Positions 8,104-15,627 of a DNA stretch of 36,870 bases are shown here, piece after piece. The translations under genes were made by a program, and so were the position numbers. The first letter of the stretch is position 1, and each line of letters starts with the position of its first letter. The DNA lies in assembly GCF_015707995.1 (NCBI RefSeq), contig NZ_JAAGRY010000029.1, forward strand, positions 1-36,870, in the 5' to 3' direction. Origin of the DNA: Microbacterium paulum (GTDB lineage: Bacteria > Actinomycetota > Actinomycetes > Actinomycetales > Microbacteriaceae). A model generated the notes under the pieces. It had not been told where the DNA came from, ran no database searches, and saw nothing but the letters and a program-made list of their open reading frames with translations.

Positions 8104-9150
8104 TCAGCCGACCCGCGCCGTCCCCGATCCCGGGGGCGGCGCGGTGCTCGCCCGCACGATCAGCTCGGTGGGCACCGGATCGGCGGTGGTGCGCTTCTGG
8201 TGCTCGATCCGGTCGATGAGCATGCCGACCGCCGCGGTGGCGACACGGTCGAAGTACTGGTGCACCGTGGTCAGCGGCGGCCGGAAGTCGGCGGAGAGCT
8301 CCATGTCGTCGAAGCCGACGACGCTGACCGAGCCGGGGACGTCGCGTCCGGCCTCGTGCAGTGCGCGCATGGCTCCCAGCGCCATCGCGTCGTTGGACGC
8401 GAAGATCGCCGTCACCGCGGGGTCGGCTGCCAGTCGCTTCCCCGCCGCGTAACCGGATGCCGGGCTCCAGTCACCCGGCATGACCGGGGGCACCACGCGG
8501 CCGTGCTCGCGGAGCGTGTCGGCCCAAGCCTGCGCGCGGTCCCTGGCGCCGTGCGAGCGCTCGGGTCCGCGGACGTGCCAGACCGTCTCGTGCCCGAGTG
8601 AAAGGAGGTGCTCGGTGGCCAGCCGGGCGCCCTGCGCCTGATCGGTGTCGATCGCGACGTAGGGATGCGAGCGGCCGGCGGTGACGACGACCGTGGGGAT
8701 CTTGGCGATGCGCTTCAGGTCGGACTTCAGCAGCTCATGCTCTTCGAGCACCACGATGAGCCCGTCGACCGCCTGGTCGGCGATCCGGGTGAGCGCGCCG
8801 GTCAGGCCCGCCTGCGCGATGGTCCACAGCGGGGTGAGCGCGAGCGAGTAGCCGGCCTTGGACGCCTCGCTGGCGAACGCCTCCAGCGTTCGGGTGTTGC
8901 CGTAGCTGGAGAGCTCGGACATGATCACGCCGAGGGTGCGGAACCTGCCGGTCTTCAGAGCGCGCGCGGCGGAGTTCGGCCGGTAGCCGAGCCGGTCCAT
9001 GGCCGCGAGCACCTTGTCGCGGGTGACCGGACGCACGATGTCCATGCCGTTGGCGACGCGAGAGACGGTCTGCGCCGAGACCCCGGCCTCACGTGCGACG
9101 TCGACGATCGACGGCGCGCGCCACACGCGCGCGTCCTCCGGCTGCTCCAC
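8104..9150 (-). CDS. LacI-family transcriptional regulator
   Basis: 348 residues from GTG 9150, which has GGGAGGG 6 nt upstream; the adjacent GTG 9153 leaves only 3 nt. The N-terminal helix-turn-helix and hinge are clear: SIVDVAREAGVSAQTVSRV, then LGYRPNSAARALKTGR. The rest is a periplasmic-binding-protein-like ligand domain (for example VSVVGFDDMELS near the C-terminus). It would repress the cassette until a sugar ligand binds. Candidate targets are the dyad at 1842-1861 and possibly sites in its own upstream region. It is convergent with the glycosidase and divergent from the dehydrogenase pseudogene. Confidence 0.92.
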   Translation of the reverse strand: MEQPEDARVWRAPSIVDVAREAGVSAQTVSRVANGMDIVRPVTRDKVLAAMDRLGYRPNSAARALKTGRFRTLGVIMSELSSYGNTRTLEAFASEASKAGYSLALTPLWTIAQAGLTGALTRIADQAVDGLIVVLEEHELLKSDLKRIAKIPTVVVTAGRSHPYVAIDTDQAQGARLATEHLLSLGHETVWHVRGPERSHGARDRAQAWADTLREHGRVVPPVMPGDWSPASGYAAGKRLAADPAVTAIFASNDAMALGAMRALHEAGRDVPGSVSVVGFDDMELSADFRPPLTTVHQYFDRVATAAVGMLIDRIEHQKRTTADPVPTELIVRASTAPPPGSGTARVG

Positions 9151-9176
9151 CACTGACCCTCCCGGCGTCCCCCTGA

Positions 9177-9182
9177 ACGATA
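9177..9182 (-). promoter_or_regulatory. Candidate -10 box of the LacI-family gene
   Basis: TATCGT on the minus strand (preceded by TGG) lies 26 nt before GTG 9150. No matching -35 is evident. It is the best TANNNT in the region, but this is weak evidence. Confidence 0.35.
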
Positions 9183-9243
9183 CCAATCCGCGGTCGCGCC
9201 CCCGTCCCCGGCCTTCCCTCCGGCCCTCACCCACCCACCTCCG

Positions 9244-9308
9244 GGTTTCGAATCGCTCATATTGCTGTGTTCTGGCCGGAAACACAGCAATATGAGCGAT
9301 TCGAAACC
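9244..9308. repeat. Long perfect palindrome (28-bp arms, 9-nt spacer)
   Basis: Bases 9244-9271 are the exact reverse complement of 9281-9308, including AATCGCTCATATTGC on the left arm. With one bulged G the match extends to 9241 and 9310. Beyond that, a pyrimidine-rich left flank (about 9205-9240) and a purine-rich right flank (about 9309-9355) are roughly complementary, so the whole fold may span about 150 bp. It lies between the 5' ends of two divergent genes, so it is not an ordinary terminator. The arms are more A/T-rich than the surroundings. It could be a mobile palindromic repeat, a scar of an excised element, or an extended operator. Confidence 0.9.
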
Positions 9309-9383
9309 GGTGGGGTGGTGGACAGCGGTGGGGTGGGGTGAGGGCGGGCGGCGAGGTGCACATCTGAGCACAGCCACCCCGCA

Positions 9384-9395
9384 AAGCGAGCGCTT
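9384..9395 (+). promoter_or_regulatory. Short dyad upstream of the dehydrogenase pseudogene
   Basis: AAGCG-AG-CGCTT is a 5-2-5 inverted repeat 47 bp before ATG 9443. LacI-family operators can look like this, but it differs from the 1842-1861 site, so the assignment is tentative. Confidence 0.3.
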
Positions 9396-9442
9396 CACTA
9401 GCGTGAGAAGGACGGCGACTCGGCCGTGACCCGGAGGTGAAC

Positions 9443-10195
9443 ATGTCGAACCTGGCTGCTGTGATGCCCGAACTCGGGCGCATCGAGGTGCAGGAGGTGC
9501 CGTTGCGCGAACCGGGGCCGCGCGAGGTGCGCGTGCGCGCCGTCGGCGTCTGCGGTTCGGACACCGCTTACTACCGCATCGGGCGCATCGGCGACTAGAT
9601 CGTCGACGGGCCGATCATCCTCGGCCACGAAGCGGCCGGCGAGGTCGTCGCCGTGGGCGAGGCGGTCACCCGGGTGCAGGTCGGCGACCGCGTGGCGATC
9701 GAGCCCGGCACGCCCTGCCGGGACTGCGCGGACTGCCACGCCGGCGACTACCACCTCTGCCCCGACCTGCGCTTCCTGGCCACGCCGCCGTACGACGGCG
9801 CGCTGATCCAGAACCTCGTCATCGACGAGCGCAACCTGTTCGGCATCCCGGATTCGATGTCGATGGAGGCGGCCGCGATGTGCGAGCCGCTGTCGGTCGG
9901 GATCTGGGCGGCGCACCGCGCCGGCCTGAAGGCGGGCGACCGGGTCCGCGTGGTCGGTGCGGGTCCGGTCGGGATCCTCGCGGCGCAGGTCGCGCGGGCG
10001 CTGGGCGCGAGCGACGTCGTCGTCTCTGACATCTCCGAGTACCGCCTCGGCGTCGCCGAGCGCCTCGGACTGCGCACCGAGCACGCGGGGGCGGTCGAAC
10101 CCGGCCCCGGTCACGAGGACTGCGACGTGCTGCTGGAGTGCTCGGGTGCGCCGGGCGCGCTGGCGGCGGGCCTGTTGCCCGAGGCATCCCTCATC
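9443..10195 (+). pseudogene. Zinc-dependent alcohol/polyol dehydrogenase, nonsense and 3'-truncated
   Basis: ATG 9443 follows GGAGG. The reading begins like a medium-chain sorbitol/xylitol dehydrogenase: VGVCGSDTAYYRIGRIGD, then TAG at 9596-9598, then IVDGPIILGHEAAGEV in the same frame. The amber stands where relatives have Tyr, so a single base change would explain it. Downstream are the structural zinc cysteines (CRDCADCHAGDYHLC) and the NAD-binding GAGPVGILAAQ. After SGAPGALAAG (about 10177) family resemblance stops, and the frame runs into unrelated intergenic DNA. About 250 of the usual roughly 340 residues remain. In the cassette it would have oxidised a sugar or polyol; it is now non-functional unless the stop is read through. 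Confidence 0.88.
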
Positions 10196-10210
10196 GCGCC
10201 GCTCCGACGC

Positions 10211-10287
10211 GCGCGGCTTGGCCACTTGTGGCCAGTTGTGGCGGGCTCGGGCCGGTGGATGCCACCACAAGTGACCACAACCCGCGC
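10211..10287 (-). terminator. Imperfect inverted repeat downstream of def
   Basis: The arms 10211-10231 and 10265-10287 pair through GCGCGG, TTG and CACTTGTGG blocks, with a 2-nt gap and a few mismatches, around a loop of about 33 nt. It begins 22 bp beyond the def stop codon, so it may terminate def transcription. It sits where the dehydrogenase pseudogene loses its homology, so it may also mark a junction. Confidence 0.5.
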
Positions 10288-10308
10288 GGCGAGAGCAGCG
10301 CCACCGGA

Positions 10309-10875
10309 TCACGCGTCGAGGTCATCGACACCCGGGGTCCACGAGGCGCCGGGGCGCCCCCAGCCGCGCTTGCGGGCGATCTTCTGCACGGTCTTCCAGT
10401 CGCCGTCGTCGAGGCGATCGATGTAGAGCGTGCCGTCGAGGTGGTCGAACTCGTGCTGCATGATGCGCGCCCGCCAGCCGTCGACCTCGATACGCACGGG
10501 TTCGCCGTCGAGGTCGGTGCCGGTGACGATCACCCGGTCGGAGCGGCGCAGCGCGAAGCGTTCACCGGGGAACGACAGACACCCCTCCGACTCATCGTCG
10601 GGATCGGGTGCGCCGGGGTCGAGCGGCACCATCCACAGTTCCGGGTTGATGATGACGCCGCGCCACGGGGTGCCGTCGTCATCGGGGTACGTGTACGTGT
10701 AGATGCGCAGCGCGACGCCCACCTGGGGGGCCGCGAGGCCGACGCCGGGCGCGGCATCCATCGTCTCGAACATGTCGGCGACGAGCTCACGGATCTCGTC
10801 GGTGATCTCTGCGACAGGGTGTGCGGGGGCGTGCAGCACGGGATCGCCCATGATGCGAATCGGAAGTACGGCCAC
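10309..10875 (-). CDS. def: Peptide deformylase
   Basis: 188 residues from GTG 10875. All three metal-enzyme motifs are intact: GVGLAAPQVG (residues 44-53), EGCLSFPG with metal ligand Cys99, and QHEFDHLDG (residues 140-148) with the two His ligands and the catalytic Glu. It removes the formyl group from the N-terminal Met of new proteins. The start codon stands 6 nt after TAGGCT on the minus strand, so the mRNA is probably leaderless. It is divergent from the DMT-like transporter with a 42-bp gap. Confidence 0.96.
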   Translation of the reverse strand: MAVLPIRIMGDPVLHAPAHPVAEITDEIRELVADMFETMDAAPGVGLAAPQVGVALRIYTYTYPDDDGTPWRGVIINPELWMVPLDPGAPDPDDESEGCLSFPGERFALRRSDRVIVTGTDLDGEPVRIEVDGWRARIMQHEFDHLDGTLYIDRLDDGDWKTVQKIARKRGWGRPGASWTPGVDDLDA

Positions 10876-10881
10876 GCCTTG

Positions 10882-10887
10882 AGCCTA
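10882..10887 (-). promoter_or_regulatory. -10 box of def, leaderless start
   Basis: TAGGCT on the minus strand is separated by 6 nt from the GTG start of def, the spacing at which transcription starts on the initiation codon. Confidence 0.6.
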
Positions 10888-10905
10888 CCGAGGGGCCCAG
10901 CCGGT

Positions 10906-10911
10906 TAGTGT
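10906..10911 (+). promoter_or_regulatory. -10 box of the DMT-like transporter, leaderless start
   Basis: TAGTGT followed by 6 nt and GTG 10918. It faces the def promoter with only 18 bp between the two hexamers, so the two polymerases cannot bind fully at once. Confidence 0.55.
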
Positions 10912-10917
10912 CGAGGA

Positions 10918-11991
10918 GTGGATGCCTTCGCCGACCTCGGAGACGTGACCGACCAGCTGGTCGGTGTCTTCAAAGACCCCGGCATCCTCATCGGCATCCC
11001 GCTCGCCCTCCTCGGCGCCGTGTTCATGTCGTTCGGCGCCCAATACCAGCACCGCGGCGTGCAGAAGGTCGAGCGGCTGTCGAAGATCGACGGCGGCGCG
11101 GGCCTCACCGGCGGTCAGATGTGGAGTCTGCTGCGCCGCCCCTCGTGGGTGTCGGGCACTGTCATGCTGGGGCTCGCGATCGTCTGCCAGCTGGCGGCGT
11201 TGTCTTTCGCACCGCTCATCCTGGTGCAGCCTCTCGGGGCCGTCTCCCTCGTCATCACGACGCTGCTGAACGCGCGCATCAGCGGCCACAAGCCGACCCG
11301 GCGCTCGATCACCGCGATCGCGCTGTGCATCGGCGGCATCTTCATCTTCGTGACGATCGCCGCGGTCTACGCGACCGAGACGCCCATCTCCGACGGCCAG
11401 ATCATCACGATACTGATCGTTCTGCTCGTGATCGCGGCCGGTCTCACGGCCCTGTGGCTGTGGCTGCGCACCCGGGTCGGCGCTCTGTTCTACATCGTCG
11501 CGGCCGGCATCATGTACGGCTTCGTGGCGACCCTCGCCAAGGTCGTGCTGAGCCGCATCCAGAGCGGCGACTTCGAGTGGCTGACGATCCTCTGCGTCGT
11601 GGCCCTGCTCGCCGGCACCGGCATCGGCGCCTACTTCGTGCAGACGGCGTATGCCTCGGGCCCGCCCGACCTGGTGATCGCCGGCCTCACCGTGATCGAC
11701 CCGATTGTGGCGGTCCTCATCGGGCTCATCGTGCTTCGCGAGGCCGAGCACGCGCCGTGGGGGGCGTACTTCGGGTTCGCCGCGGCCGGCGCCCTCGCCG
11801 TCACCGGAGTGTTCCAGCTCGCGCGCTACCACCCCGAGGTGGTCTCGCACAGTCAAGAGATCCCCATCGTGCGGGGCAGCGACAACCAGGCCGGTCCGCA
11901 GCGCACGAACTCCGAGCGGATCACGCAGGCCGTCTCGCGCGTCTGGCCCGAGCCGCCCGTGCGCGATCGCGACGATCCGCGGCCTCGGTAG
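10918..11991 (+). CDS. DMT-superfamily membrane transporter
   Basis: 357 residues from GTG 10918. Eight or nine hydrophobic helices run from about residue 20 (ILIGIPLALLGAVFMSFGAQ) to about residue 300, and two halves look related as in the drug/metabolite transporter fold. A polar tail of about 45 residues (SHSQEIPIVRGSDNQ onward) follows and is probably cytoplasmic. The cysteine-poor, Gly/Ala-rich helices resemble EamA or magnesium-linked NIPA-type proteins. The substrate is unknown. The TAG stop at 11989 is also the start of the promoter hexamer of the next tRNA. Confidence 0.75.
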   Translation: MDAFADLGDVTDQLVGVFKDPGILIGIPLALLGAVFMSFGAQYQHRGVQKVERLSKIDGGAGLTGGQMWSLLRRPSWVSGTVMLGLAIVCQLAALSFAPLILVQPLGAVSLVITTLLNARISGHKPTRRSITAIALCIGGIFIFVTIAAVYATETPISDGQIITILIVLLVIAAGLTALWLWLRTRVGALFYIVAAGIMYGFVATLAKVVLSRIQSGDFEWLTILCVVALLAGTGIGAYFVQTAYASGPPDLVIAGLTVIDPIVAVLIGLIVLREAEHAPWGAYFGFAAAGALAVTGVFQLARYHPEVVSHSQEIPIVRGSDNQAGPQRTNSERITQAVSRVWPEPPVRDRDDPRPR

Positions 11992-11994
11992 ACT
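11989..11994 (+). promoter_or_regulatory. -10 box of the tRNA-Met gene, overlapping a stop codon
   Basis: TAGACT; its first three bases are the stop of the transporter gene. Transcription would start near 12001. The leader of about 29 nt holds a perfect 8-bp hairpin (12003-12010 with 12018-12025) directly before the mature tRNA. Confidence 0.55.
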
Positions 11995-12029
11995 CGATGG
12001 CGCCGGTGCGCATTCGTCGCACCGGGCAG

Positions 12030-12103
12030 GGGGCGGTGGCCAAGCTGGTCAAGGCAGCGGGCTCATAACCCGACGATCGTGGGTTCAAGTCCCACCCGCC
12101 CTA
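12030..12103 (+). tRNA. tRNA with CAT anticodon, probably elongator Met
   Basis: Acceptor GGGGCGG pairs with CCGCCCT (first pair G-T). The D arm GCC/GGC, anticodon loop CTCATAA and T arm GTGGG/CCCAC with TTCAAGT are clear. The discriminator is A and CCA is not encoded. A CAT anticodon can also belong to tRNA-Ile2 after C34 modification. The first acceptor pair is a G-T wobble, not the C-A mismatch of an initiator, and the stem before the anticodon loop lacks three full G-C pairs of initiator type on both sides. Elongator Met is the best guess. Confidence 0.88.
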
Positions 12104-12124
12104 CTCCCGTCCGTGATGACACGG

Positions 12125-12154
12125 TTGTCATTCCCGCGTGGCATCGGTCATAAT
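12125..12154 (+). promoter_or_regulatory. Promoter of the DUF3145 gene
   Basis: TTGTCA (12125-12130), 18-bp spacer, CATAAT (12149-12154). This is one of the few recognisable -35/-10 pairs in the window. The 5' leader would be about 75 nt. Confidence 0.6.
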
Positions 12155-12236
12155 GGGCGCACAACCGCATATCCCGCCGCACACTCCGGCACCCAGGTCG
12201 TAGGGGAAGACGTACCTGAAGAAACGGAGAATCGTG

Positions 12237-12767
12237 ATGGCGACCACGTCGACCCCATCTGTCACGTCGACGACACCGGCGCGCGGAGTGATCTACATTC
12301 ACTCGGCGCCGAGAGCGTTGTGCCCCCACCTCGAGTGGGCGGTCGGGCGTGCTCTCGGGCGTGCCGTCAACTTCGATTGGGCCGACCAGCCCGTGCTCGC
12401 CGGCAGTCGTCGTGCGGAGTTCTATTGGGAGGGCCCCGCCGGCACCGGCGCCGCTCTCGCCACCGCGATCCGCGGCTGGGAGCACCTGCGCTTCGAGGTG
12501 AGTGAAGACCCCACACCGCGCAGCGACGGCGGTCGGTGGCTGCACACACCCGGCCTCGGCATCCACTTCGCGCAGACCGACACGGTCGGCAACATCGTGA
12601 TCGGCGAAGACCGCGTGCGCTACGCGATGGAGATCGCCGCGGGCGACGCGATGGAGCTGCAGCGCGAACTGCAGGTCGCGCTCGGTACCGCGTGGGACGA
12701 AGAGCTCGAACCGTTCCGGCACGCGAGCGACGACGCCCCCGTCGTCTGGCTGCACAAGGTCGGCTGA
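12237..12767 (+). CDS. DUF3145 family protein
   Basis: 176 residues; ATG 12237 is chosen over GTG 12234 because GGAG lies 7 nt before it. After a Thr/Ser-rich start the protein reads GVIYIHSAPRALCPHLEWA, typical of DUF3145, a conserved actinobacterial family of unknown function. There is no signal peptide or membrane segment, so it is cytoplasmic. It is monocistronic, with a promoter upstream and a strong terminator downstream that it shares with the converging fab operon. Confidence 0.85.
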   Translation: MATTSTPSVTSTTPARGVIYIHSAPRALCPHLEWAVGRALGRAVNFDWADQPVLAGSRRAEFYWEGPAGTGAALATAIRGWEHLRFEVSEDPTPRSDGGRWLHTPGLGIHFAQTDTVGNIVIGEDRVRYAMEIAAGDAMELQRELQVALGTAWDEELEPFRHASDDAPVVWLHKVG

Positions 12768-12884
12768 GCGGCACCGCACGCGCACGACGAGAAACTTCAC
12801 ACAGACCAGGCGGCGCGGGAGCGCTCGTACCCACCTCGGACGGCTTCCCGGGGATGGGGATCGCGTACCGCCCGCCTCACCCGA

Positions 12885-12921
12885 ACAGGGCCCCTCCGCT
12901 GGCTTCGCGGAGGGGCCCTGT
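12885..12921. terminator. Bidirectional terminator between DUF3145 gene and fabF
   Basis: A perfect 15-bp stem (12885-12899 with 12907-12921), mostly G/C, with a 7-nt loop. It lies between converging genes, 19 bp beyond the fabF stop and about 120 bp beyond the DUF3145 stop. Confidence 0.85.
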
Positions 12922-12940
12922 CACGTGCGGGGGAGGGGAC

Positions 12941-14179
12941 TCACACCGAGGCGAAGGCCGCCACGGCGTTGTGTCCGCCGAAGCCGAACGAGTTGCTGAT
13001 CGCGAGCTGCGGCCCGTCGCCGAGCGGCTGCGGGTCGCCCGAGATGAGGAACGGCACCGCGGGGTCTTGCTCGGTGAGGTTGATCGTCGGCGGCGCGACG
13101 CGGTCGCGGAGCGCCAGCACCGTGAAGATCGCCTCGAGCGCACCGGTGCCGCCGAGGAGGTGACCGGTGGATGCCTTGGTCGCCGACACCGGGATCTCGC
13201 CGATCCGGTCGCCGAACACGTGGTGCAGAGCGACGTACTCGTTCGGGTCGCCCACCGGGGTCGACGTCGCGTGCGCGTTGATGTGCGTGACGTCGTCGGG
13301 TGAGGCATCCGCCATCTCGAGCGCCATCTTGACGGCGCGCGCCGCGCCCCAGCCCTCGGGGTCGTTCGCGGTGATGTGGTACGAGTCGGCCGTGACGCCG
13401 CCGCCGACGACGGCCGCGTAGATCTTCGCGCCGCGCGCCTTGGCGTGCTCTTCGGTTTCGAGGATCAGCACGGCGGCGCCCTCGCCCATGACGAATCCGT
13501 CGCGGTCGATGCTGCCGGGTCGCGAGGCGGTCTCGGGCGAGTCGTTGCGCTTGGACAGCGCCTGCATCGACGAGAACGACGCGATCGTGACGGGGTGGAT
13601 CACCGATTCGGTGCCGCCCGCGATCACGACGTCGGCGAGGCCCGCGCGCAGGTGCTCGACGGCGTTGACGATCGACTCGGTGCTCGACGCGCACGCACTC
13701 GCAACGGTCCGCGCATAGGCGCGGGCGCCGAAGTGGAGCGACAGGTTTCCCGCCGCGGCGTTCGGCATGAGCATGGGCACCGTCATCGGCAGCACGCGCC
13801 GCGGGCCCTTCTCGCGCAGCATGTCCCACGCGTCGAGCAGGGTCCAGAGGCCCCCGATGCCGGTCGCGAAGTCGACGCCGAGCCGCTCCGGGTCGACCTC
13901 AGGCGATCCGGCATCGGCCCACGCCTCGAGGGCCGCGACGAGCGCGAACTGCGACGACGGGTCGAGGCGCTTGGCGACGGGGCGCTCCAGCACGGTGTCG
14001 GGCCGCACGGCCGCCTGCGCGGCGAACGTGACCGGCAGGTTGTACTGCTCGACCCAGTCGTATTCGAGCGTGCGCGCGCCGGAGGCGCCGGCCAGCAGCG
14101 CCGACCAGCTCTCGGGGGCGGTGCCGCCGATGGGGCTGGACGCGCCGATGCCGGTGACGACGATGCGGGGGTTGCTCAT
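12941..14179 (-). CDS. fabF: 3-oxoacyl-[acyl-carrier-protein] synthase II
   Basis: 412 residues. The catalytic triad is present: Cys163 in VASACASSTES, His in INAHATSTPVGD, and His in KASTGHLLGGTGALE. It condenses malonyl-ACP with acyl-ACP to lengthen fatty acids. It is the last gene of the fabD-fabH-acpP-fabF operon and is separated from acpP by 85 bp that include a perfect hairpin. Confidence 0.96.
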   Translation of the reverse strand: MSNPRIVVTGIGASSPIGGTAPESWSALLAGASGARTLEYDWVEQYNLPVTFAAQAAVRPDTVLERPVAKRLDPSSQFALVAALEAWADAGSPEVDPERLGVDFATGIGGLWTLLDAWDMLREKGPRRVLPMTVPMLMPNAAAGNLSLHFGARAYARTVASACASSTESIVNAVEHLRAGLADVVIAGGTESVIHPVTIASFSSMQALSKRNDSPETASRPGSIDRDGFVMGEGAAVLILETEEHAKARGAKIYAAVVGGGVTADSYHITANDPEGWGAARAVKMALEMADASPDDVTHINAHATSTPVGDPNEYVALHHVFGDRIGEIPVSATKASTGHLLGGTGALEAIFTVLALRDRVAPPTINLTEQDPAVPFLISGDPQPLGDGPQLAISNSFGFGGHNAVAAFASV

Positions 14180-14207
14180 GGTGTCCTCACGAGGATGTGG
14201 GGGTGCT

Positions 14208-14232
14208 CCGGTGGGGGCGATGCCCCCACCGG
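14208..14232 (-). promoter_or_regulatory. Intercistronic hairpin between acpP and fabF
   Basis: An 11-bp perfect G/C-rich stem (14208-14218 with 14222-14232) with a GAT loop, 32 bp after the acpP stop and 28 bp before the fabF start. It may act as a partial terminator or protect the 3' end of a processed acpP message, which would keep carrier protein in excess over the synthase. Confidence 0.65.
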
Positions 14233-14264
14233 TCAGGCCGGTCGGCAGGGTGATGCCCGGCGGG

Positions 14265-14513
14265 TCAGCCCTGGTTGGTGGTGATGAAGGTGACGGCGTC
14301 GCCGACGGTCTTGAGGTTCTTGACCTCTTCGTCGGGGATCGTCACGCCGAACTTCTCCTCGGCGTTGACGACGATCGTCATCATCGAGATCGAGTCGATG
14401 TCGAGGTCGTCGGTGAACGACTTCTCGAGGGCGACCTCGTCGGCCGAGATGCCCGTCTCGTCGGTGATGAGCTCGGCGAGCCCGGCGAGGACCTCGTCGT
14501 TGCTGAATGCCAT
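14265..14513 (-). CDS. acpP: Acyl carrier protein
   Basis: 82 residues, ATG 14513 with AAGGAG upstream. Ser41 in DLDIDSIS is the phosphopantetheine site; DSI replaces the more usual DSL, a common variant in this group. The protein is acidic and helical as expected. It carries the growing acyl chain between the products of the flanking fab genes. Confidence 0.97.
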   Translation of the reverse strand: MAFSNDEVLAGLAELITDETGISADEVALEKSFTDDLDIDSISMMTIVVNAEEKFGVTIPDEEVKNLKTVGDAVTFITTNQG

Positions 14514-14610
14514 GGGATTCTCCTTGTTTTCGGGGTGTATCGCGGTGGGTGTCACCGAGGACGCGGACCGGCGAAGGTCCTGGATCAGTCTAGGTGTGGG
14601 CGGTGCGCGC

Positions 14611-15627
14611 TCACGGGAGCACGATCACCTGGGCGCCGAACACGAGGCCGGCGCCGAAGCCGATCTGCAGGGCGAGTCCGCCCGAGACCTCGGGGTGCTC
14701 CTCGAGCAGGCGGTGCGTCGCGAGCGGGATCGACGCGGCCGACGTGTTGCCGGTCGTCTCGATGTCGCGCGCGATGACGACCGACTCGGGCAGGCCGAGC
14801 TGTTTGGCGAACTCGTCGATGATGCGCATGTTGGCCTGGTGGGGTACGAAGGCGGCGAGGTCGGATGCCTCGACACCGGCGGCCTCGAGCGCCTGACGGG
14901 CGACCTTCACCATCTCCCACACCGCCCAGCGAAAGACCGTCGGGCCTTCTTGCCGGAGCGTCGGCCACGGGGCGAGCCCGTCGCGGAACTCGACGAGGGT
15001 GTGGTTCATGCCGACGGCGTCTGACTTCGAGCCGTCGGAGCCCCAGATCGTCGGGCCGATGCCGGCGTAGTCGCTCGGCCCGATCACGACCGCGCCCGCC
15101 CCGTCGCCGAGGAGGAACGAGATCGACCGGTCGGTCGGGTCGACGACGTCGCTGAGCTTCTCGGCGCCGACGACGACGGCGTAGTGCGCGGCGCCGCCGC
15201 GGATGAGGGCGTCGGCCTGCGCGACGGCGTAGGCGAAGCCCGCGCACGCGGCGTTGACGTCGTACGCCGCAGCGGGGTTCGCGCCCACCCGGTCGGCGAC
15301 GATCGCCGAGACCGACGGGGTCTGCTTGGGGTTCGAGATCGTGGCGACGATGACCGCGTCGATGTCGGCGGGGTCGACGCCAGAGCGCGCGATGGCCTCA
15401 GCCGCGGCATCCGTCGACAGTTCGATCGCCGTCGTCTCGGCGTTGGCCCGCGTGCGGGTGACGATGCCGGTGCGCTGACGGATCCACTCGTCGCTCGAGT
15501 CGATGGGACCGACCAGGTCGTCGTTGGGGACGATCTTCTCGCCGCGCGCGGCGCCATAGGCGTAGATGCGGGTGTGCGCGGGGCCGGTGGGCTGGTGGAG
15601 CGCGGGTCGGATGGTCGAGGTGCTCAC
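14611..15627 (-). CDS. fabH: 3-oxoacyl-[acyl-carrier-protein] synthase III
   Basis: 338 residues from GTG 15627, overlapping the fabD stop by 4 bp (GTGA). The triad is Cys128 in DVNAACAGFAY, His in VPHQANMRI, and Asn in GNTSAASIP. It starts chains by condensing an acyl-CoA primer with malonyl-ACP; in actinobacteria the primers are often branched, though the sequence alone does not show the choice here. It is translationally coupled to fabD. Confidence 0.96.
   Translation of the reverse strand: MSTSTIRPALHQPTGPAHTRIYAYGAARGEKIVPNDDLVGPIDSSDEWIRQRTGIVTRTRANAETTAIELSTDAAAEAIARSGVDPADIDAVIVATISNPKQTPSVSAIVADRVGANPAAAYDVNAACAGFAYAVAQADALIRGGAAHYAVVVGAEKLSDVVDPTDRSISFLLGDGAGAVVIGPSDYAGIGPTIWGSDGSKSDAVGMNHTLVEFRDGLAPWPTLRQEGPTVFRWAVWEMVKVARQALEAAGVEASDLAAFVPHQANMRIIDEFAKQLGLPESVVIARDIETTGNTSAASIPLATHRLLEEHPEVSGGLALQIGFGAGLVFGAQVIVLP

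Noticed and set aside
8093..8107. Palindrome CTGAGCC-C-GGCTCAG holding both stop codons of the convergent GH2 and LacI genes
   Set aside because: Only six usable base pairs with a 3-nt loop and no tract. It is explained by tail-to-tail stops and is weak as a terminator.
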